Assembly (NCBI RefSeq): GCF_016101585.1
Contig: NZ_JACFQG010000002.1
Location: 124,001 to 188,000 of the forward strand
Length of the DNA stretch: 64,000 nt
Source: Bifidobacterium polysaccharolyticum
GTDB taxonomy: Bacteria; Actinomycetota; Actinomycetes; Actinomycetales; Bifidobacteriaceae
Reading direction: 5' to 3'
In this document: positions 17,413 through 26,632 of the stretch, piece by piece
Layout of the letters: each line of letters begins with the position of its first letter
Position numbering within the stretch: the stretch's first letter is position 1
The notes under the pieces: generated by a model
Seen by the model: only the letters and a program-made list of their open reading frames with translations
Told to the model about the DNA's origin: nothing
The model's database searches: none
Made by a program: the position numbers and the translations under genes

Positions 17413-18948
17413 TCAGCCCTGGTCGTCCTCTCCCTCATCGTGGTCATCAGCTGGGTGCGGAGTCATATGGACAACGAATTGGTCATCCTCCGGCACCCTA
17501 CTGCGGTTTACGTGGTCGGAGTCTGACACATGACAGGAGACCGTCCCGAAAGCCGGTACACTCACCGGTCGCCAGCTGGCGCCCCAGCCATTGACGGTCA
17601 GGGCTGCCCGGATAGGCTCTCCGGTCGGGTTGTAGAGGATTACGCTGAGCTCGCCGTCGTCGCGAACGAAGGCGACCGAGCCCAGACCGCCTGTCCTGCC
17701 GTCGCGGGTATAGCTGGTGGAGGCCACCCTGCGAGCGCCGACCGGCACATCCTGCCCGAAATTACGGAGCATGAAGTATTCCAGATTGCGCTTGACACCG
17801 CCAGTTTGGGAATCGATGGTGATGACCCCGCGCCGGCCCATAGTCCGCGCCCAGCTGGGCAGACCCTGCTCATCCAGAGCCAGATTCCACAGGTCAATCA
17901 TGCCCACGCCCTGGCGGACCAGTCCGATGCCGATCTCTCCGAACATGACATGGCTGGCCTCGTCCACCTGCTCGTCCAGCATGCAGCGCCGCTCACTCAT
18001 GACCGAGCGCCATCCGGGGAACTGTCTGGTGGCATTCACGACCCACTTGGGCAGGCCGGAATATGTATGCATAGCCGTACCGGCAAAGCTCTGAGCTTCG
18101 ACAGGGGTCATATAGTCGCTGACCGGACGGCTGAAGAACCTCAGGCCGTCATCACCGAAGAAGATCTCCACCTCGGGGAAGCTACGATCCAGTGCCGGAC
18201 GCAGGTAGTCCACACCCCAGCGCACCAGCTCCTCAGGGGTCCAAATCGTCATAGGCCAGGGTGGATTGTTTGAGGGCTCGTTCTGCATGGTCACTGCTGC
18301 AATGGGGATCCCCAGCTTCTGATAGGCCTCGATAAAGCGGACAAAATAGCGGGCATAGGCCGCATCGACCGTGTCCTGTCGACGATAGCCGTTGCCGCAG
18401 TATTGCCCCAGCCGCAGACGACCAGCCCCGTCCAGCCGACCGCTGTCCTTCATCCAGGCGGGTGCGCTCCAGGGAGAGGCCAGAATCCGCACGCCCGGGT
18501 TGATGGCCATGATCTCCTGGAGGACGGGGACCACGTACTTCATGTCCCTGGTGGCTTCGGGCGAGCCCGGCTTCCCCTGCCCAATGGAGAAGTAGGTCAT
18601 GCCCGAATCCGACATCACCCCCTCGGGCAGATCATCATAGGAGTAGTAGCGCTGGCTGGAGAAGTCGCAGGACCCCATGGAGATCCTCAAGGTGGACAGG
18701 CCCGCCTGAGCCGGGTCGAAGAGCTCGGTCAGAATCCGATGCCGTTGGTCGGCATCCATGGCCGTCATGAACAGGTAGGCGCTGGAGTCCGTCAGAGCAG
18801 CACCGGCCCCCTCCCAGTACTGGTAGCGTCTGGTTGGATCAATGACGATGGGTACGGCTGCGCCTGGTCCATTCGTCGTCTCAGGGATCGTTATCGGTTC
18901 TCGCCGCTGGGACAGATCCCCTGCCGTCGCGGTCCAGATCTCCTTCAT
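17413..18948 (-). CDS. GH30-family glycoside hydrolase (second of tandem pair)
   Basis: A 511-residue intracellular-looking GH30 enzyme (glucosylceramidase/beta-glycosidase clan), without a signal peptide. It starts MKEIWTATAGDLSQR at ATG 18948 with AAGGAG upstream; the frame extends back to 19065 into its neighbour. The predicted acid/base is E224 (MQNEPSNNPPWP) and the nucleophile E319 (SVMSERRCML). After the TIM barrel, the C-terminal beta-domain (SVILYNPTGEPIRAALTVNG, WRPVSVPAFGTVSCHVSDS) is the usual GH30 side domain. It shares most of its architecture with the GH30 gene 52 bases upstream, and the two appear co-transcribed. Exact substrate (beta-glucoside, beta-1,6-glucan or beta-xyloside) cannot be told. 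Confidence 0.9.
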   Translation of the reverse strand: MKEIWTATAGDLSQRREPITIPETTNGPGAAVPIVIDPTRRYQYWEGAGAALTDSSAYLFMTAMDADQRHRILTELFDPAQAGLSTLRISMGSCDFSSQRYYSYDDLPEGVMSDSGMTYFSIGQGKPGSPEATRDMKYVVPVLQEIMAINPGVRILASPWSAPAWMKDSGRLDGAGRLRLGQYCGNGYRRQDTVDAAYARYFVRFIEAYQKLGIPIAAVTMQNEPSNNPPWPMTIWTPEELVRWGVDYLRPALDRSFPEVEIFFGDDGLRFFSRPVSDYMTPVEAQSFAGTAMHTYSGLPKWVVNATRQFPGWRSVMSERRCMLDEQVDEASHVMFGEIGIGLVRQGVGMIDLWNLALDEQGLPSWARTMGRRGVITIDSQTGGVKRNLEYFMLRNFGQDVPVGARRVASTSYTRDGRTGGLGSVAFVRDDGELSVILYNPTGEPIRAALTVNGWGASWRPVSVPAFGTVSCHVSDSDHVNRSRVPEDDQFVVHMTPHPADDHDEGEDDQG

Positions 18949-19000
18949 AATCGTATTTCTCCTTCCGCCGGAATCTTTCCCGGTTTGCAGAATCCGAGCC

Positions 19001-20542
19001 TTAGTCCTGTCCGGGAGCCTTGTCATCCACGGTGTACTCAGGCAATTGCAGAGCGAAATCCTCATCTTCGGGCACTGCCGAATCGTTGATCCGCTCGCTT
19101 GTCGTCGCGTGCATGGTAACGGTCCCCCAGGCTGGCACGGTCACGCCCTGCCAGCGGTTCCCCCAGCCGTTAATGGTGACAGCCGCCTTGATAGGCTTGC
19201 CCGTGGGGTTGTAGATATGGGCGGCGATGGACCCGTCCGGTGCCAGGAAGGCCACGGAGCCCAGAGAGCCGCTCCAGCCGTCCGGTGTGTAGTTGCTGGA
19301 GTCGATCACCACCGAGCCCGGCTCTACGTCCTGGCCGAAGCTGCGGAGCATGAAATACTCCAGGTTCCTGCGGACCTTGCCGCTGCCATGATCGATGGTG
19401 ACTACCCCGCGTCTGCCGTCGGCACCGATCTGGTTGGGCAGCCCCCGCTCGTCCAGGGCCATGTTCCACAGGGTGATGAAGGAAGAGCCATGGCGGACCA
19501 GCCAGTTGCCGATGACCCCGGACATGATGTGTGCGGCATCCTCCGGGGTCTGGTCCAGCATGCAGCGACGCTCGGTCATGCCGTAGAGCCACTGCGGATA
19601 GACCCGGTTGGCATAGTCCAGATTCGGGTAGTCGTTGTCGTAGGTGTGCAAGGTAAGACCGTCGATGGACCGAGCCTGCTCTGCGGTGACATCCTTGTCG
19701 ACCGGTCCGGTCAGGCAATGCGCCGAGTCATCGTTGATGAAGATGCGCACCTGGGGGTGCCGACGGTCCAGCGCAGGCCTCAAGAAACGGTGGGCAAAGT
19801 CGGCCTGCTGGGCCAGCGTCCAGAGCATGGCCGGCCATGGAGCTGCATTGGAGGGCTCGTTCTGTACAGTGACCGCCCAGATGGGGATGCCTATGGCCTC
19901 CATCTCGTCGATGTAGCGGGCGAAGTAACGAGCATAGGCCCCTTCGACAGAGTCCTCCAACGGATCATAGCCGTTGCCTGTCCACTCATTGAAACGAAGA
20001 TGGCCACCCATGCACAGGTGGCCGGTATTCTTCATCCAGGCTGGTGCAGTCCAAGGGGATGCGATGATCTTCACGGCAGGATTGATGGACAGTATCTCTT
20101 GCACGACGGGGATGATGTACTTGTAGTCCTTGGTGGCGTCCGGAGCACCCGGCTCGCCCTCGCCCAGGGAGAACCTGGTCAGATCCTTGTCATGCTCGCC
20201 GAAGGGGATGTCGTCATAGGTGTAGTAGGGCTGGGAGGACGGCTCGCAGGAGCCCAGCGGAATGCGGATGACCGAAAAACCGCCCTTGTCAGGGTTGAAC
20301 ATGTCGTCCAGAAGGGCATGTCTTTGCAGCGCGGATTGGCTGCCCCAGATCAGCGAGGCCGCTGCATCGGTGATTGCGGCTCCAGCCCCGAGCCAGGGCT
20401 GATGCCGCTGGCAGGGGTCGATGACGATGGGCTTGGCGTCCTTGGGCCTCTCCCCCATCGGCGGGGTTTGCAGAGGCCGGCGGCGATCGGTCAGGTCACC
20501 AGAGGTCACGGTCCAGAACTGGTTGGTGAAGGTGATGGTCAT
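19001..20542 (-). CDS. GH30-family glycoside hydrolase (first of tandem pair)
   Basis: A 513-residue paralogue of the next gene. It begins MTITFTNQFWTVTSGDLTDRR at ATG 20542, preceded by GAGAGAG; the long upstream extension in frame is not protein-like. Predicted acid/base is E229 (VQNEPSNAAPWP) and nucleophile E324 (GMTERRCMLDQ). The HPWLGAGAAITDAAASLIW segment and the C-terminal VAHIYNPTGKPIK-like beta-domain (here AAHIYNPTGKPIKAAVTING) are GH30 features. No signal peptide is seen, so it acts inside the cell on imported sugars or glycosides. No transporter lies directly beside it. Confidence 0.9.
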   Translation of the reverse strand: MTITFTNQFWTVTSGDLTDRRRPLQTPPMGERPKDAKPIVIDPCQRHQPWLGAGAAITDAAASLIWGSQSALQRHALLDDMFNPDKGGFSVIRIPLGSCEPSSQPYYTYDDIPFGEHDKDLTRFSLGEGEPGAPDATKDYKYIIPVVQEILSINPAVKIIASPWTAPAWMKNTGHLCMGGHLRFNEWTGNGYDPLEDSVEGAYARYFARYIDEMEAIGIPIWAVTVQNEPSNAAPWPAMLWTLAQQADFAHRFLRPALDRRHPQVRIFINDDSAHCLTGPVDKDVTAEQARSIDGLTLHTYDNDYPNLDYANRVYPQWLYGMTERRCMLDQTPEDAAHIMSGVIGNWLVRHGSSFITLWNMALDERGLPNQIGADGRRGVVTIDHGSGKVRRNLEYFMLRSFGQDVEPGSVVIDSSNYTPDGWSGSLGSVAFLAPDGSIAAHIYNPTGKPIKAAVTINGWGNRWQGVTVPAWGTVTMHATTSERINDSAVPEDEDFALQLPEYTVDDKAPGQD

Positions 20543-20795
20543 GATTGCTCTCTCGTTGTCATATCTGGGCATCGGCGTCGTGGTCGATAGGACAGGGCTT
20601 AGCTTAGCAGCGAACACAATCACAAACAAACTGTTTCGATCAACTTCGATCATTACGTTTGCAAGGTCATCTCTATGCTTCTGAGTAGCGAAAACTAAGG
20701 TCACGACTGCAAAGCGCATGTGCCCATACACATCGGGTGCAGATTGGCTCAGAGCAGCCTATTCACCCCGCGCGCACAGCCGACAGGATGTATAA
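20543..20795. other. GH30 promoter region, no gene
   Basis: This 253-base AT-richer stretch separates the GH30 pair from the rplJL terminator. I see no convincing gene. On the minus strand it holds TGATCGAAGTTGATCGAAA around 20635-20653, a direct repeat of TGATCGAA with a 10-base period. It could be a regulator site for the GH30 genes, but this is a weak suggestion. Confidence 0.4.
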
Positions 20796-20835
20796 GAAAA
20801 AGCCCCGCACCGTCATTAACGGTTTGGGGCTTTTT
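20796..20835 (-). terminator. Rho-independent terminator of rplJ-rplL
   Basis: AAAAAGCCCC and GGGGCTTTTT flank an inner stem (ACCG/CGGT with a short loop). On the minus strand a clean GC stem ends in TTTTTC, 29 bases after the rplL stop. It is a classical terminator. Confidence 0.92.
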
Positions 20836-20864
20836 AACATGCAAGGGCTCAGAAGAGCCGATGA

Positions 20865-21245
20865 CTACTTGAGCTCGACGGTGGCGCCGGCCTCTTCCAG
20901 CTGAGCCTTGGCCTTGTCGGCGTCTTCCTTCTTGGCGCCTTCCAGGACGGCCTTGGGAGCACCGTCAACCAGAGCCTTGGCGTCGGCCAGACCCAGGTTG
21001 GTGATGGCCTTGACGGCCTTGATGACCTGAATCTTCTTGTCGCCGATGGCGGAGAGGACGACGTCGAACTCGGTCTTCTCCTCCTCGGCCGGAGCAGCGG
21101 CACCGGGGGCGGCAGCGGCCACGGCCACAGGGGCGGAGGCCTCGACGTCGAACTCGTCCTCGAACTTCTTGACGAAGTCGGACAGCTCGACCAGAGTCAT
21201 TTCCTTGAACGCGTCGATGAGCTCGTCAGCGGAGAGCTTGGCCAT
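20865..21245 (-). CDS. rplL: Ribosomal protein L7/L12
   Basis: 126 residues, the acidic stalk protein of the 50S subunit that recruits translation GTPases. It has the N-terminal dimerisation helix ([20 protein letters not shown]), an Ala/Pro-rich hinge (residues about 37-55), and the C-terminal domain [20 protein letters not shown] through [22 protein letters not shown]. Length and sequence are normal. It follows rplJ by 103 bases in the standard order and ends at a strong terminator. Confidence 0.98.
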   Translation of the reverse strand: MAKLSADELIDAFKEMTLVELSDFVKKFEDEFDVEASAPVAVAAAAPGAAAPAEEEKTEFDVVLSAIGDKKIQVIKAVKAITNLGLADAKALVDGAPKAVLEGAKKEDADKAKAQLEEAGATVELK

Positions 21246-21348
21246 AATGGCTTCCTTTCATTTGTGGCGACCGGCATTGACTGGTAGGCCGATCACCGAA
21301 CATCTTTTTTTGCGTTTACCGTATGAATCCGGGCCAATGGCCGTGAAC

Positions 21349-21870
21349 TCAGGCGGCCTTTTCCTGCTTCTCGCGCAGGGCGTCGAACGTGCGCACGGCC
21401 TTGGTAGGCACAGCGACGAACAGGTTGGCGGCCTTGGACATGGTGCCCTTGAGCGCGCCGGCCATCCGGGAGAGCAGAACATCGCGGGATTCCAGATCCG
21501 CGATTTTCTCCATGGCATCCGCGTCAGCAACAGCTCCATCAATGAAGCCGCCCTTGACGATCAGTGCCGGGTTGTCCTTGGCGAAATCACGCAGCGTCTT
21601 GGCGGCATTGACGTAATCACCCTTGACGAAGGTGATGGCGCAGGGGCCGGCAAGCATCTCATCGAGACCCTCGATTCCAGCCTCTTTGGCCGCAATCCGG
21701 GCTAGCGTGTTCTTCGCCACGTTGTAGGAAGTATCGCGGCCTAGCTTGTTTCGCAGATCGGCGACCTGCGGAACACTGAGCCCGCGGTACTCGGTGAGGA
21801 TGATGGCATCGGCGTCACGGAACTTGTCCGTCAGCCTGGCGACAGCCTCTTCCTTTTCGGGCCTTTTCAT
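21349..21870 (-). CDS. rplJ: Ribosomal protein L10
   Basis: 173 residues, the stalk base protein that carries L7/L12 dimers. It begins MKRPEKEEAVARLTDKFRD at ATG 21870; the frame is open further upstream through the leader but that part is not L10. Conserved are AIILTEYRGLSVPQVADLR, YNVAKNTLARIAAKEAGI and the C-terminal helix RTFDALREKQEKAA that binds L7/L12. It is driven by a near-consensus promoter 195 bases upstream through a structured leader. Confidence 0.97.
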   Translation of the reverse strand: MKRPEKEEAVARLTDKFRDADAIILTEYRGLSVPQVADLRNKLGRDTSYNVAKNTLARIAAKEAGIEGLDEMLAGPCAITFVKGDYVNAAKTLRDFAKDNPALIVKGGFIDGAVADADAMEKIADLESRDVLLSRMAGALKGTMSKAANLFVAVPTKAVRTFDALREKQEKAA

Positions 21871-22064
21871 GGCGTTCCTTCCTAGACAGACCTCTGGAGG
21901 GAGCCGGACGACTGAGCATGGCGGGCAAAAAGAAAGCCCTGCCGACAGGCAGAGCGGAAAACAGGTCGCAAGGACCGATTTGAAACTCAACCTGTGCTGG
22001 CTCGATCAACCGAACTTAGGAGACCCAAGGGTCCCGACCAACGGTCTTTGGTATGCAAGGGCTA
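21871..22064 (-). promoter_or_regulatory. L10 leader (autoregulatory 5' UTR) with attenuator-like hairpin
   Basis: The 190-base untranslated leader of rplJL fits the known L10 leader, where L10(L12)4 binds the mRNA to repress its own synthesis. Within it, GCTCTGCC-TGTC-GGCAGGGC (21936-21955) followed by TTTCTTTTTG on the minus strand forms a terminator-like hairpin. This suggests attenuation as well as translational control. The full fold was not computed. Confidence 0.65.
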
Positions 22065-22093
22065 ACAATACACAGATCAGAAAAGACTGTCAA
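22065..22093 (-). promoter_or_regulatory. Promoter of rplJ-rplL
   Basis: On the minus strand, TTGACA (22088-22093), a 17-base spacer and TATTGT (22065-22070) form a near-consensus sigma-70 type promoter. The -35 element overlaps the TGA stop of the upstream alpha-L-rhamnosidase gene (22090-22092). Confidence 0.85.
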
Positions 22094-24801
22094 GCCTGCG
22101 CGTGCGGCAGCACCAGATGGTGATGGCCGCAGGGCAGCGCATCCGCAAGCAACGATCCCGCTCTGCAACGAATGCCGGCCACCCGATTGTCGGCATCCAA
22201 GGCCTTCAGCATGATTGGCGACCCGTCCAGCAATGCCTCGACCTGACCCCCTGGCCTGACACCACATATAGGCGGGAGGACCAAATGACCCCGACAGCCC
22301 TGCGGCACCACCAGGTCCAGATCGATATCCGGCAGGGGGACAAACCCTGGCCTGCTATCCGCTTTTCCTGTAATCCTATAGGAGATATGGATGTCCCCAG
22401 TGGGCACGGGCATGGTCAGCTCGGCCCTGCCCAGACCTCCAGGTTGGAGCGCGACAACGAATTCTCGGTACCCGGGTTTCAAAGGCCGCAGCCCCATCAG
22501 CCCGCTGGAAATCAGCCAGACAGGTGAGGCCCCCCATGGGTGCGAATAGGTGGTGTTGGATTTGATCGATGGGTCCCAGGCCTCCATGGTGCCTCCAGCA
22601 CCCTGGTCCAGCATATGCTTCCAGGTGCGGATACCGTCACCTGCCGAAAGCAGAGCCAAGGCATCAGCCCCTAGACCCGATCGATAAAGTCCATCCAAAA
22701 GCACGGCGGCCGCATAGGCGCTGCAGGCCATCCCTCTACGACGCAGATAGGCACCGACCGCCTCCAGACGAGCGGGATCAGAGGGAGGCGCAAAAGCCAG
22801 GACAAAGGCCGAGGCATGCATGGCACAGTGATCGATGGGCGGGCCGTCGGGACCGTCTAGCAGGCCATCCCGGTAGGCGCCGACCGCTGGATCGTAGAGC
22901 CGCTCATTCAAGGCCTCCTGCATTTTTCGGGACACCTCTGCCAGACGGGCAGCTCTGCTGCGACGGCCCAAGGCCCGCGACAGACGAGCCATGGCTTTAT
23001 AAGCAGCACTGGCCAGTGCGTTGATGACCGTATTGACACGGCCGAAGACATATCCATCGCGTTCAACGGGCGGCCAGTCGACCAGGTCGCCATCCATCTG
23101 GCTGGAAGTGCCGGGGTCCTTGACGATCAATCCGCTGTCTTGGTCCAGATATTTGTCTGGCAGCAGTCTCATCAGCCGTTCGTACTGGGCCGCCGCCTGG
23201 GTCAGATCCCCGGTGTGCATCCAGGCATCGTGCACAGCCAAAATGCTGTAGAGGGGCCACTCGGTGGGCCAGGTTCTGTTGGCGATGAGATAGTCCACAC
23301 TGTAACGGCCCAGGGCGGGCGCATCATCCAGCACCATATGAGCCCGCTGCTGGATCCAGGCATCAGCCTCATAGGGAGCCCGTTCCCGAGTCCAGGAATC
23401 TACGTAGATGTCAGCGTTGAGTCCCCTGATGGTGTTCCGCCCCAGCTGCCAGACCTCATCCAACAGAGGCCTGTCGCAATGGAACCTGGCGTGGTCGTCA
23501 TATACGGGAGACTCAAGGCACTCTGCCCACAGGCCCCCGTCAGACAGGCTCGCCAGCAACCCTTCAGGGTCAGATTCCGCAGGCCAGATCAGCTCCAGAT
23601 ATCGAAAGACCCGGATCCCCCAAGTCTGTGCCCGGTTGCTGCCAGGTTGCAGCCGCCAGCGATCCTGATAGACGTTGGAGGTGGCCAGACGGTAACGAAC
23701 GCCTCCTTGGCCGTCCAGGACCTCCCCGTAGCGGACGGTCAGATCCAAATGTTGCGACAGATCCACCCGAAGCCCGATGCCGCCCAACCGCACGGAGCCG
23801 AAGTCCAGCAGAAGATGGCCAGGAGCAGCCGCCAAAACCCTATGAGCTTTCACCCGAGTCAGTCTGGTGCCATCCGCAGGAGCGGCAAGGCACTTGGAGA
23901 ATGAGGGCCGAATCCGAATCTTCCGCCAGGCAGAGTCGTCAAAGCCCGGCCGAGAAAAACCCCAAGGATATCGGGACAGGTCGATGTCCTCAGCCGGAGC
24001 CTGATAGTAGGTTGTGCCGATGGACGCGCTGTCAGGAAAGGCCTTGGCACCGCTAATAGCCTTCCATTCGGCGTCCGTGCCGTAGTGCTCCACACTGCCG
24101 TCAGGCCGGCCCACATCCAACTGGGCCTGAAAGCGTCGGCCTTCCATGGCATAGGCCACCACGCCCAGAACATTCTCCGCTCCCGGACGCAAGAGGCCGG
24201 TGACATCGTAGCCCCTGTAACGATCCTCTCCATCCAAGGGAAATACCGGTCCACAGCCCAGAAAGCGCCCATTGAGCCATAGTCGGTAGACAAACTGACG
24301 CGCAGGTACGGTGCTGTCAGCGGTCGCGTACAGACTAGCCCAGAGGATCGGCCCCGGGGGCAGCCGGATCACACCACGCATCAGCGCCCAACCTTTGGCA
24401 TTGCCCTGAGGACCTGAGGAGTTCTTTTCGTCCTCTTCGGACCAAATGGCTCGAGCGTGCCAGACCAGGCCAGGCCCCGTGCCAAAGGTGATGGGTTCAG
24501 ACCCTATCAACCGACGGCCCTGTGCATCCAGCAGAAGAACGGTCAGCCAATACCGTCGCGAAGGATCCATATCAGGTCCAGGCAGACGGCTTCCATTAAG
24601 CTCGTCCGCAGGTTGGATGCCAGTGTCTGCAAGTATCCGCCCCTTAGGTTGTTCGAAGACTCGTACCCTAGCGAAACGGACTTTATCCGCCCAGGACGGC
24701 AAAGGATCCAGCCTCCACCTGACCGTGGGCCTGGTCCCCGGCTCGATATCCACAGGACGGTCCCGGTCCTCGATCAGCACCTGCAAAGGCTCACAGCCCA
24801 T
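22090..24801 (-). CDS. GH78 alpha-L-rhamnosidase
   Basis: 903 residues without signal peptide, so cytoplasmic. It has the GH78 order: N-terminal beta domains (FARVRVFEQPKGRILADTGI onward), a carbohydrate-binding-like domain with LYATADSTVPARQFVYRLWL and NGRFLGCGPVFP, and an (alpha/alpha)6 barrel with YVDSWTRERAPYEADAWIQ. The Glu of the RER motif fits the general acid region. GGTMEAWDPSIKSNTTYSHP supplies the likely catalytic base. Family enzymes remove terminal alpha-L-rhamnose from plant glycosides and oligosaccharides. ATG 24801 follows AAGGAGG by 10 bases. It is the last gene of a YesL/ABC transporter locus, which likely imports the rhamnoside. No rhamnose catabolic genes are in the window. 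Confidence 0.92.
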   Translation of the reverse strand: MGCEPLQVLIEDRDRPVDIEPGTRPTVRWRLDPLPSWADKVRFARVRVFEQPKGRILADTGIQPADELNGSRLPGPDMDPSRRYWLTVLLLDAQGRRLIGSEPITFGTGPGLVWHARAIWSEEDEKNSSGPQGNAKGWALMRGVIRLPPGPILWASLYATADSTVPARQFVYRLWLNGRFLGCGPVFPLDGEDRYRGYDVTGLLRPGAENVLGVVAYAMEGRRFQAQLDVGRPDGSVEHYGTDAEWKAISGAKAFPDSASIGTTYYQAPAEDIDLSRYPWGFSRPGFDDSAWRKIRIRPSFSKCLAAPADGTRLTRVKAHRVLAAAPGHLLLDFGSVRLGGIGLRVDLSQHLDLTVRYGEVLDGQGGVRYRLATSNVYQDRWRLQPGSNRAQTWGIRVFRYLELIWPAESDPEGLLASLSDGGLWAECLESPVYDDHARFHCDRPLLDEVWQLGRNTIRGLNADIYVDSWTRERAPYEADAWIQQRAHMVLDDAPALGRYSVDYLIANRTWPTEWPLYSILAVHDAWMHTGDLTQAAAQYERLMRLLPDKYLDQDSGLIVKDPGTSSQMDGDLVDWPPVERDGYVFGRVNTVINALASAAYKAMARLSRALGRRSRAARLAEVSRKMQEALNERLYDPAVGAYRDGLLDGPDGPPIDHCAMHASAFVLAFAPPSDPARLEAVGAYLRRRGMACSAYAAAVLLDGLYRSGLGADALALLSAGDGIRTWKHMLDQGAGGTMEAWDPSIKSNTTYSHPWGASPVWLISSGLMGLRPLKPGYREFVVALQPGGLGRAELTMPVPTGDIHISYRITGKADSRPGFVPLPDIDLDLVVPQGCRGHLVLPPICGVRPGGQVEALLDGSPIMLKALDADNRVAGIRCRAGSLLADALPCGHHHLVLPHAQA

Positions 24802-24855
24802 TCCAGCGAATCCTCCTTGAGCCTGCTTTTAAATACAACTGTTCTTCATGAACCG

Positions 24856-25749
24856 CTATTGCCGGTAGTCCTGCAGCGCAGTGAAGGAGGAGCCCTTGGC
24901 TCCAGCGTCAGGCAGTCCATACATGGCCTGGACACCCGGGTCCCCGCTCTCACGGGCCATCTGTTGGAAGAAGGGATCGGCCTGCCACCGCACAGCCGCC
25001 CAGACCAGATACCAGATTAGACCTGTGGCCAGAAGAGCCACCAGGATGGGCGAGCGCATCAGCCCCCAGGCATATCCAGCGAGGACCGCCAGCGACAGAA
25101 CCATCATGTACCAACGGCGCACCGACAGGAGGAGGCCATTGACCAACACCTTGCGGATGCGCGCCCGAGGATATTCCACCAGCAGTACCAGAGAGACCAA
25201 GGCGGTCTGAACCAGGAGCAGCAGGCATACCAGGATGGGGAGGAACAGAATCTGGCCCCATGAGAGCTGCGATGCAATCTGCAGATCATAGATCAGCGCG
25301 AAGGCGATGAGCCCCAGAGGCAGCCAAGTCGCCCATGACCTCAGGGCCAGAACCTTGTAGGCCCGCCAGTATGCACGGAAGAATCCATAGACCGTACCCG
25401 AATCCACATAGGGTTTCGCTATCCAATCCGGCAGAGACTGCCCATGCTCTGTCATGGAATCCACGGCCTGCCGCCTGGCCCGGGCAGAGGCCGATGACAG
25501 GCCTGGATGATCGCGATAGATGGCAAAGAGGGCAGCCAGACCAGGCGCGGACAGTACGACTGACAGCAGATAAGTCGGGAAGTACTGCAGATCTCTCAGA
25601 AAGATCAGTACAGCAGCCATAGGCAGCATCCCCAGCAGGGAGCAGCACCCAGCACCCAGCACCACAGCAATGGAGTTGGTGATCCCCAAGAGGGCCCGCA
25701 TGGCGTAGCCCTTGGCGGGACGCCCCTGGTCGCCATCGCTTCCAGCCAA
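24856..25749 (-). CDS. YesL-like (DUF624) membrane protein
   Basis: About 297 residues with five or six membrane segments, e.g. ITNSIAVVLGAGCCSLLG, TYLLSVVLSAPGLAAL, WLPLGLIAFALIYDL, LFLPILVCLLLLVQTALVS and ILVALLATGLIWYLVWAA. YesL-family proteins accompany ABC transporters and hydrolases for plant cell-wall sugars such as rhamnogalacturonan; the molecular role is unknown. The likely start is TTG at 25749 with AAAGG upstream, three bases after the permease stop; ATG 25701 is an alternative. Its place in a rhamnosidase operon agrees with the family. Confidence 0.82.
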   Translation of the reverse strand: MAGSDGDQGRPAKGYAMRALLGITNSIAVVLGAGCCSLLGMLPMAAVLIFLRDLQYFPTYLLSVVLSAPGLAALFAIYRDHPGLSSASARARRQAVDSMTEHGQSLPDWIAKPYVDSGTVYGFFRAYWRAYKVLALRSWATWLPLGLIAFALIYDLQIASQLSWGQILFLPILVCLLLLVQTALVSLVLLVEYPRARIRKVLVNGLLLSVRRWYMMVLSLAVLAGYAWGLMRSPILVALLATGLIWYLVWAAVRWQADPFFQQMARESGDPGVQAMYGLPDAGAKGSSFTALQDYRQ

Positions 25750-25752
25750 GAT

Positions 25753-26628
25753 TCAGCCTTTCATACCGGATGTCGCAATGCCGGCGATGAACTGCTTCTG
25801 ACCGATGAGGAAGACGATCAGAATGGGCAGGACCGAAAGAACCGAGCCGGTCATAATCATGGCAAAATCAGCATTGTACTGGGAGATAAAGAGCTTGAGG
25901 CCCAGCTGGATCGTGTAGAGCTTCTGGGAACGCAAGTAAATCAGCGGACCCATATAATCGTTCCACGTATTGGTGAAAGTAATGATGGCCAAGGCCGCTA
26001 GGGACGGTCCCGACAGGGGAAGCATAATGCGCCAGTAGATGCCAAACTCACTGAGCCCATCCAATCGGCCCGCCTCAGACAGATCCTCAGGTATGGTGTC
26101 GTAGAACTGCTTCATCATGAAAACACCGAAGGCTCCAAAGGCTTGCAGAAGGATGATAGACCATCTGGTATCGGAGAGACCGACGGCGGAAACCAGCTTG
26201 AACTGCGGAATCATGTAGGCCTGCCAGGGAACGGCCATGGTGGCGATGTAGATCAGGAAGAGGGTGGTACGTCCCCTGAAGGGGATCTTCGAGAAGCCAT
26301 AGGCGGCGAAGGACCCGGTGAAGACCTGCAGGAGGGTCACAATCACAGCGAAGAAGATGGTGTTGAGCAACCAAGTCGTCATATCCGACTTGGTCCAGAT
26401 GGCTGCGTAATTCTCCCAGTGCCAGACCGATGGGAACCACTTGATGGGGATGGCATAGACCTCATTGTTGGGTTTGAGGGAGGAGAGGAACATCCAGAAG
26501 AAGGGCAGGAGCACGAAGGCGGATACAGCAATCATGGCCAGATACCCGATGACGGTGCCGACGATCTTGGCCGGGGAGACCTGCTTCTTGTTCCAAGGAA
26601 TGTCTGCAGAGACTGTATTGGTGGACAT
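25753..26628 (-). CDS. ABC sugar transporter permease, MalG-like
   Basis: 291 residues with six predicted membrane helices. The EAA loop reads EAGRLDGLSEFGIYWRIMLP, which docks to the ATPase. It starts MSTNTVSADIPWNKKQVSPAK with AAGGAGG upstream. Together with the permease at 26633-27622 and the lipoprotein at 27753-29105 it forms a CUT1-type importer. No ATPase gene is present, so it presumably uses a shared MsiK-like ATPase encoded elsewhere. Context suggests a rhamnose-containing oligosaccharide or glycoside as substrate. Confidence 0.93.
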   Translation of the reverse strand: MSTNTVSADIPWNKKQVSPAKIVGTVIGYLAMIAVSAFVLLPFFWMFLSSLKPNNEVYAIPIKWFPSVWHWENYAAIWTKSDMTTWLLNTIFFAVIVTLLQVFTGSFAAYGFSKIPFRGRTTLFLIYIATMAVPWQAYMIPQFKLVSAVGLSDTRWSIILLQAFGAFGVFMMKQFYDTIPEDLSEAGRLDGLSEFGIYWRIMLPLSGPSLAALAIITFTNTWNDYMGPLIYLRSQKLYTIQLGLKLFISQYNADFAMIMTGSVLSVLPILIVFLIGQKQFIAGIATSGMKG

Positions 26629-26632
26629 GATC

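Noticed and set aside
18842-20590. 582-codon plus-strand open frame opposite the GH30 genes
   Set aside because: Antisense shadow; both GH30 enzymes on the minus strand have intact catalytic motifs.
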